Source of the DNA: Micromonospora sp. CB01531
GTDB taxonomy: Bacteria; Actinomycetota; Actinomycetes; Mycobacteriales; Micromonosporaceae
DNA: 64,000 nt
Direction of reading: 5' to 3'
NCBI RefSeq assembly: GCF_001905095.1
Contig: NZ_LWLS01000094.1
Location: 124,001 to 188,000 of the forward strand
The translations under genes and the position numbers were made by a program. Shown piece after piece: positions 60,032-64,000 of this stretch (its first letter is position 1; each line of letters opens with the position of its first letter). Below the pieces are notes generated by a model. The model saw nothing but the letters and a program-made list of their open reading frames with translations. It did no database searches and was not told the origin of the DNA.

Positions 60032-62695
60032 TCAGTGGATCCCATGCATGGCCAGCTCGGTCATCACCTGACCGAGCGAGAACCGGTCGGAATAGGCGCG
60101 GACGTTGAGGTTCTCGATGGTCGGCCCGGCCGCGCCAAGCCGGCCCGTGCTGGACAGGCCACCGGCCGGCACTGCCCCGCCTGGCAGCGGCCGCACCGCC
60201 GCGGCGTTGGCCAGCCGTGCCGCGGCCCGCTCGACCAGGCCCTGCCCGTCGGCGACGCCGAGTGCGGCGCCCTCGCCGACGTAGCCGAACAGCCGCCGCA
60301 TCACCCTCGACGGGGAAGCGATGCCCAGCATCTCTCGGATCGCCTTCGGGATCTTGTTGACCAGCGCCTGCACCTTGTCGGTGACCAGGTGCCAGGCGGC
60401 GGCGATGCCATCGCGGAGGCCCTGGACGATGTTGCGGCCGATCCCGACCAGCTTGTCCTTGAGCCCGGACAGCAGGCCGGTGATCTTGCCGGGGATGCCG
60501 CGGACGAACGACAGCAGCGCCTCCAGCCGGTCAACTGCGGCGTCACGGGCTGAGGCGAACGCGCCACGGATGACACCGACCACGGCGGATATGCCGCCGA
60601 TGATCGACTTCACCCGGTTGATCGCGCCTTGGACCAGGCTGACGATCGCCGACCAGACAGTGCTGATGACCGTCTTCCAGGCGTTGATGCTGGCCCGCCA
60701 CCAGGTCGTGATCCACCCCACCACGGTCGTGATGACTGTCCGGACGACGTTGATGTACGTCCTGACGATGGTGGAGATCGCCGTCCAGACGGCACTGATG
60801 ACCGTCCGCCACACTGTCACGGCCGTGGTGATGTAGGTGGTGATCCACCCCCAAACGGTGGAGATCACGGACCGCACGACGTTCACCGCCGCGGTCACGG
60901 CCTTCTTGATCCACTCCCAGGCGGTGAGGACGCCCTCGCGGAACCAGTCGACGTTGTTCCAGGCCCAGATGATCCCGGCGACCAGCAGCGCGATCGCCAC
61001 GACCACCGCGGTGATCGGGGAGGTCAGCACGGCCATCGCGGCGTTGAGCAACCAGGTCGCGGCCGTGGCCGCGCCGGTGGCGATCGTGCCGGCGATCATC
61101 GCGACCCGGGATGCGACCATCGCCACGCCGGCTCGGGCGTTGGCGACGAGGTTGCTGTTCATCGCCGCTGTCCACGCCGCGGTGGCCAGCGCCGCGGTGC
61201 GGGACGCCGCGGTGGTGGCCACGGTGGCCACCCGGGAGGCGACGGCCGACGCCGCCGCCCTCGTCGACGCCGCCGCCGAGGCGGTCTGCGCCGCCACCCA
61301 CCGGCCGGCCGACACGGCGGCGCGACCCGACGCGGCGCCGGCCGAGCCGATCGCCCGGCCGGCGGTGGCCACGGCACCGGCGGCGGACCGGGCGGCCGCC
61401 ACGGTGTCGCGGATGCCGCCGGCGACCGCCCGGACCGCGCCGACGGCCTTGTTGACCGCGACGAGCCCAGCGAAGGCCACGGCCACCTTGGCCACCTCGG
61501 GCCCGGAGCGCTGCAGCCAGCTCAGGATCGGCTGCAGCGTCGGCATCGCGTCGGCGGCGAGCGAGGCCAGGGTCTGGGAGAAAGACCGCTTGAACTGCTC
61601 GACCGGGTCGACGCCGGCGGCGAGCGCGTCGGCGGCGGCACCGGAAGCCCCGGCGACCTTGTCGAAGCCACCCGAGGCGGCCGCGGTGGCCGGGTCCAGG
61701 GCCAGCAGCGCGCCGGCGAGGTCCTCGCCCTGGGAGCCGAAGAGCTGCGCGGCGATCGTTGCCTGCTTCGCCGGGTCCTTGATCGCGCCGAGCCGGTCGA
61801 GGGTCTTCTGCAGGGCGGCCTGGGCAGCCTCGCCGCCGCCAGCGACGTCTCGGGCGACCTGCTTCGCATTGAGGCCGAGGGCCTGGAGCCCGGCGACCGC
61901 GTTCGGGTCGTCGAGGTTCTGCGCCCGGACCGAGAATTCCTTCAAGGCGTCGGCGACCAGGTCCGTGTTCCGGGCACCGGCCTGCAGCGCCTGGTTGATC
62001 AGACCGAGGCTCTTCGGCCCGTCCAGCCCGAGGCGCTGGAAGATGACGCCGTACTCGTTGTAGGTGTCGAGCAGGTCCCCGTTGGCGTTGAGGCCCTTCT
62101 GCGCGCCGGCGGTGAGGATGTCGTAGGCGGCCTGCGCGTTCGGTGCCAGGCCGGTCTTGACCATCTGGGCGACCGCCCGCACCGACTCCACGGTGTCGAC
62201 CCCGAACACCTTGGAGAAGGTCTCGGCGCGGGCGGTCAGGCCCTCGATGTCGGCGCCGCCGGCGAGGCCACCGAGCTGCTGCTTGACGATGACCACCGAG
62301 TTGGAGACGGTCTCCAGGCTGTCGCCCCAGCCCTTGGCGTACAGGGCCCCGGCCGTCTTCGCCGCGGCCTGCGCCTCGGCGGGGGACACGCCCAGCGCGG
62401 CCTGGATCTGCGCCTTGTTGGAGTTGGCGGCGATCGCCCCGCCGATGCCGGCGGCCGCCACGCCCAGGCCGACGATGTCGCCGGCGATGCCGGTCACCAC
62501 CGACCGGACCTGCTCCAGCCCGGCCTTGACCCGCTGGCCGACCGACTGTCCGGCTTTCGCGCCGGCGTCTGTCAGCCCGTCCTCGATCTTCTTGGCCGCG
62601 TCGGAGGTGCCGGCGGTGGTCTCGCGGACCATCAGACCGGCGAAACCCTTGAAGCTGGGGATGACCTGGAGGGTGGCGTAGCCGACGGTTGGCAC
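60032..62695 (-). CDS. Phage tail tape measure protein
   Basis: The 887-residue protein sets tail length and occupies the tail tube. It has a helical N terminus (YATLQVIPSFKGFAGLMV), the TMP-family core (SLETVSNSVVIVKQQLGG, GLDGPKSLGLINQALQ, QLFGSQGEDLAGALLALDP), Ala-rich helices (about 400-530), a membrane-like segment (TSPITAVVVAIALLVAGIIWAW) and four 22-residue Trp/Ile/Val-rich repeats (about 600-700). AGGAGGTGACCT before the GTG at 62695 is a near-ideal ribosome-binding site. It follows the tail chaperones, the universal order. Confidence 0.95.
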   Translation of the reverse strand: MPTVGYATLQVIPSFKGFAGLMVRETTAGTSDAAKKIEDGLTDAGAKAGQSVGQRVKAGLEQVRSVVTGIAGDIVGLGVAAAGIGGAIAANSNKAQIQAALGVSPAEAQAAAKTAGALYAKGWGDSLETVSNSVVIVKQQLGGLAGGADIEGLTARAETFSKVFGVDTVESVRAVAQMVKTGLAPNAQAAYDILTAGAQKGLNANGDLLDTYNEYGVIFQRLGLDGPKSLGLINQALQAGARNTDLVADALKEFSVRAQNLDDPNAVAGLQALGLNAKQVARDVAGGGEAAQAALQKTLDRLGAIKDPAKQATIAAQLFGSQGEDLAGALLALDPATAAASGGFDKVAGASGAAADALAAGVDPVEQFKRSFSQTLASLAADAMPTLQPILSWLQRSGPEVAKVAVAFAGLVAVNKAVGAVRAVAGGIRDTVAAARSAAGAVATAGRAIGSAGAASGRAAVSAGRWVAAQTASAAASTRAAASAVASRVATVATTAASRTAALATAAWTAAMNSNLVANARAGVAMVASRVAMIAGTIATGAATAATWLLNAAMAVLTSPITAVVVAIALLVAGIIWAWNNVDWFREGVLTAWEWIKKAVTAAVNVVRSVISTVWGWITTYITTAVTVWRTVISAVWTAISTIVRTYINVVRTVITTVVGWITTWWRASINAWKTVISTVWSAIVSLVQGAINRVKSIIGGISAVVGVIRGAFASARDAAVDRLEALLSFVRGIPGKITGLLSGLKDKLVGIGRNIVQGLRDGIAAAWHLVTDKVQALVNKIPKAIREMLGIASPSRVMRRLFGYVGEGAALGVADGQGLVERAAARLANAAAVRPLPGGAVPAGGLSSTGRLGAAGPTIENLNVRAYSDRFSLGQVMTELAMHGIH

Positions 62696-62698
62696 AGG

Positions 62699-63711
62699 TC
62701 ACCTCCTGTTCAGTTGTTCCAGCTCCGCAGCACGGCGGGTGGCCCGCTCGCGCATCAGGTTGTCGCGGCGGCGGGTCTCGGCCGGGTCGCGTCGGGTGCT
62801 TGGCGGCGCCGGCCGGGCCGGGTGCGGCTTTCCGGTCAGCGCGTGAAACACGTCGGTCAGCAGGTAGTCCGTGCGGGTCCACCCGGCGTCCGGGTCGCCG
62901 TATGTGCCGAGGGTGGCCGCGCCGATCGGCAGGTAGCGCAGCAGCGTGGCCAGCCGGCGCAGGGTCAGCCGGCCACGCCACAGGTCGGCCAGGTCGATCT
63001 GGTAGTAGCGCTGCAGGTCGGCCTCGACCGCGTCCGCGTGGTCGCGGATCAGGCGGGCGAGGCTGAGGATTCCCCCGCGCTCGTGAACCCGAGCTCCTGG
63101 GCGAGCAGCTCGAACATCTCGTTCAGGCCGGTGTGGCCGGGCTGCATGGCCTTGAACTGGACCCACTGCTGCGGGCCGAGCAGCTCGCGCAGCGCCAGTG
63201 TGGTCTTGCCCTCTTCGAACCACTCCAGCAGGTCGACGCTGAGGTTGTTCTTGTCGACGTGCACCCGCCACGGGCGGCCGCGCCAGGTGACCGTCACGTC
63301 GATCTGCTCGGCCTGGCCGGCCCGGCGCTGCGCCCGGTTCGGGCCCTTGCCGGTCAGAGCCAGCTGCCGGTCGATCCACTCCCGGTCGGCGGCCGTCAGC
63401 CCGTCAGCGTCGACGTCCGGCGGCTGGCGCAGCTGGGCCAGGCGGGCCTGCGCCGCCGGCGACGGCTGCCAGCCGGCCTCGTCCATCGCGACCTCGTCCA
63501 TCCCGGCGTACGACGGCTCACTCTCGTCGGCGGCCGCGGCGGCCGTCGTCTGTCGCAGCTGAGACAGACGGGCCTGCGCCGCCGGCGACGGCCGCCAGCC
63601 GGCGCCCTCCTCGAGCACCGGGCCGCCGGCGGCCGGCCGGGCGGCGTCGGCCCGGATCGCCCGGGAGTTGTACGGGCGCGGCGTGCCGCGTCGGTTCTTG
63701 CTCTTGCCCAT
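62699..63711 (-). CDS. Tail assembly chaperone, frameshifted gpGT-type product
   Basis: This is the long product made when ribosomes slip back one base at GGGGGAA (63070-63076) while translating the gene that starts at 63711. The first 214 residues equal the short chaperone, then about 123 residues are read in the -1 frame (ILSLARLIRDHADAVEADLQRYYQIDLADLW...) to the stop at 62699, about 337 in total. The extension has no start codon or ribosome-binding site of its own. It sits 3 bp before the tape measure gene, which this protein chaperones. Confidence 0.85.
63049..63711 (-). CDS. Tail assembly chaperone, short gpG-type product
   Basis: The 220-residue protein has two copies of a WxPSPAAQARLxQLRQ motif in a low-complexity N terminus. 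A conserved globular part follows (IDVTVTWRGRPWRVHVDKNNLSVDLLEWFEEGKTTLALRELLGPQQWVQFK) common in actinophage gpG-like proteins. AGGAGGACCTGCGC sets the ATG at 63711. The C terminus ends shortly after the slippery site. It coats the tape measure protein during tail assembly. Confidence 0.88.
   Translation of the reverse strand: MGKSKNRRGTPRPYNSRAIRADAARPAAGGPVLEEGAGWRPSPAAQARLSQLRQTTAAAAADESEPSYAGMDEVAMDEAGWQPSPAAQARLAQLRQPPDVDADGLTAADREWIDRQLALTGKGPNRAQRRAGQAEQIDVTVTWRGRPWRVHVDKNNLSVDLLEWFEEGKTTLALRELLGPQQWVQFKAMQPGHTGLNEMFELLAQELGFTSAGESSASPA
63070..63076 (-). other. Programmed -1 frameshift site GGGGGAA
   Basis: Read on the minus strand in the chaperone frame, the codons are GCG-GGG-GAA, giving the heptamer G-GGG-GAA. 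This heptamer is documented as the slippery site in tail-chaperone genes of several actinophages. The -1 frame is open for 123 codons to within 3 bp of the tape measure gene, while the 0 frame stops 18 bases later. Confidence 0.8.
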
Positions 63712-63801
63712 CGCGCAGGTCCTCCTGATCTTGCGCAGGTCGGGGTGGTACGGAGCGGCGGCGGACCTGCGCGTACGCCGCCGCCCCGGCTCGGGGGTGG
63801 G

Positions 63802-64000
63802 TTACGGGGTGACGACGTCGGTGGACTGGCGGTCGAAGAGCACGCCGTTGCCGTCGGGGAAGATCGAGAGGGTGATCTCGTACTTCTTGAGCTCGTCCTC
63901 GGAGTCCTTGATCGTGCCGATCGTGTCGACGATGGCGAACCGGCGGGTGATCAGCCGCTCGATCCGGTCGTCGTCGCGGACCTCGAAGGAGACCTTCTTC
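63802..64000 (-). CDS. Major tail protein, C-terminal part
   Basis: Only the last 66 codons are in the window: KKVSFEVRDDDRIERLITRRF, DSEDELKKYEITLSIFPDGNGVLFDRQS, ending DVVTP and TAA (63802-63804). Position immediately upstream of the chaperone pair and the size of the visible beta-rich part fit the siphovirus major tail (tube) protein. A GC hairpin (63756-63764 with 63776-63784) lies between its stop and the chaperone gene, as expected for the end of a highly expressed structural gene. Confidence 0.7.
   Translation of the reverse strand, partial: KKVSFEVRDDDRIERLITRRFAIVDTIGTIKDSEDELKKYEITLSIFPDGNGVLFDRQSTDVVTP

Larger units (their letters stand above)
45080..64000. mobile_element. Prophage integrated at tRNA-Thr, right end beyond window
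   Basis: From the tRNA 3' end onward the content changes to integrase, small regulators, unknown small proteins, a lysis module and siphovirus tail genes, all typical of a temperate phage. The left boundary is placed in the tRNA T arm by analogy with known tRNA-integrating phages. Late genes read leftward from beyond 64000. Head, packaging and replication genes and attR are not seen. Functional status is unknown, but no broken gene was found in the visible part. Confidence 0.88.

Noticed and set aside
62699..63379. An independent 226-codon gene starting at 63379 on the minus strand.
   Set aside because: Its upstream half is only the alternative frame of the chaperone gene; the conserved part starts at the slippery heptamer, so it is expressed by frameshifting.
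60629..63562. A 977-codon plus-strand frame antisense to the tape measure and chaperone genes.
   Set aside because: Low-complexity Gly/Arg/Asp composition, no domain, and the minus strand carries well-supported phage genes with strong ribosome-binding sites.

Overview
The window is high-GC actinobacterial chromosome. Gene content (Lsr2, CarD, ClpC, DisA next to RadA, an MsiK-type ATPase, two DUF397 proteins) and the style of the intergenic repeats suggest a Micromonosporaceae member, probably Micromonospora-like; the genus is inference. It has two parts: about 45 kb of core and lineage-specific chromosome, then about 19 kb of an integrated siphovirus-like prophage that runs off the right edge.

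Left part, in order. The tail of lsr2; clpC preceded by two perfect actinobacterial DnaA-box sequences; a 42/43-bp minisatellite; mutY divergent from an ACT-domain gene coupled to a peptide deformylase; disA and radA; a secreted lipoprotein; a UbiA prenyltransferase, methyltransferase, acyl-CoA dehydrogenase-like protein and type III polyketide synthase that look like a small phenolic-lipid or meroterpenoid locus; carD; and ispD and ispF of the MEP isoprenoid pathway, separated by two lipoproteins and a LuxR-type regulator.

Tyrosine catabolism occupies two nearby blocks: hmgA divergent from an unknown gene plus fumarylacetoacetase, and a HisC/Pat-type aminotransferase, two RDD membrane proteins and 4-hydroxyphenylpyruvate dioxygenase, the last divergent from an Lrp/AsnC regulator. 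The maleylacetoacetate isomerase step has no recognisable gene here. A class I and a class II fumarase sit back to back just downstream, so the fumarate released by the pathway has two possible routes to malate. Next come a CGNR regulator divergent from an EamA exporter coupled to a HAD hydrolase, a DUF559-like protein, IclR, cysS-rlmB, and msiK.

At 45.0 kb a tRNA-Thr(TGT) serves as the probable attachment site. To its right lie a tyrosine integrase, a perfect actinobacterial LexA box, two small GntR-type winged-helix proteins of equal length, small basic and membrane proteins, a DUF397 protein, an excisionase-like protein, and a translationally coupled membrane-protein operon. A DprA-like SLOG protein and a ComF-like phosphoribosyltransferase form a two-gene cassette exactly between the early region and the late genes. 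The late genes read leftward: holin-like protein, coiled-coil protein, amidase endolysin, tail fibre and baseplate proteins, tape measure, a tail-chaperone pair with a GGGGGAA frameshift site, and a partial major tail protein. Head and packaging genes and attR must lie beyond 64000.

At least a dozen chromosomal genes have a TANNNT -10 element ending only 6-9 nt before the start codon and no Shine-Dalgarno sequence, so leaderless mRNAs are probably common. Phage genes mostly carry strong Shine-Dalgarno sites. No CRISPR array, rRNA or insertion sequence was seen.
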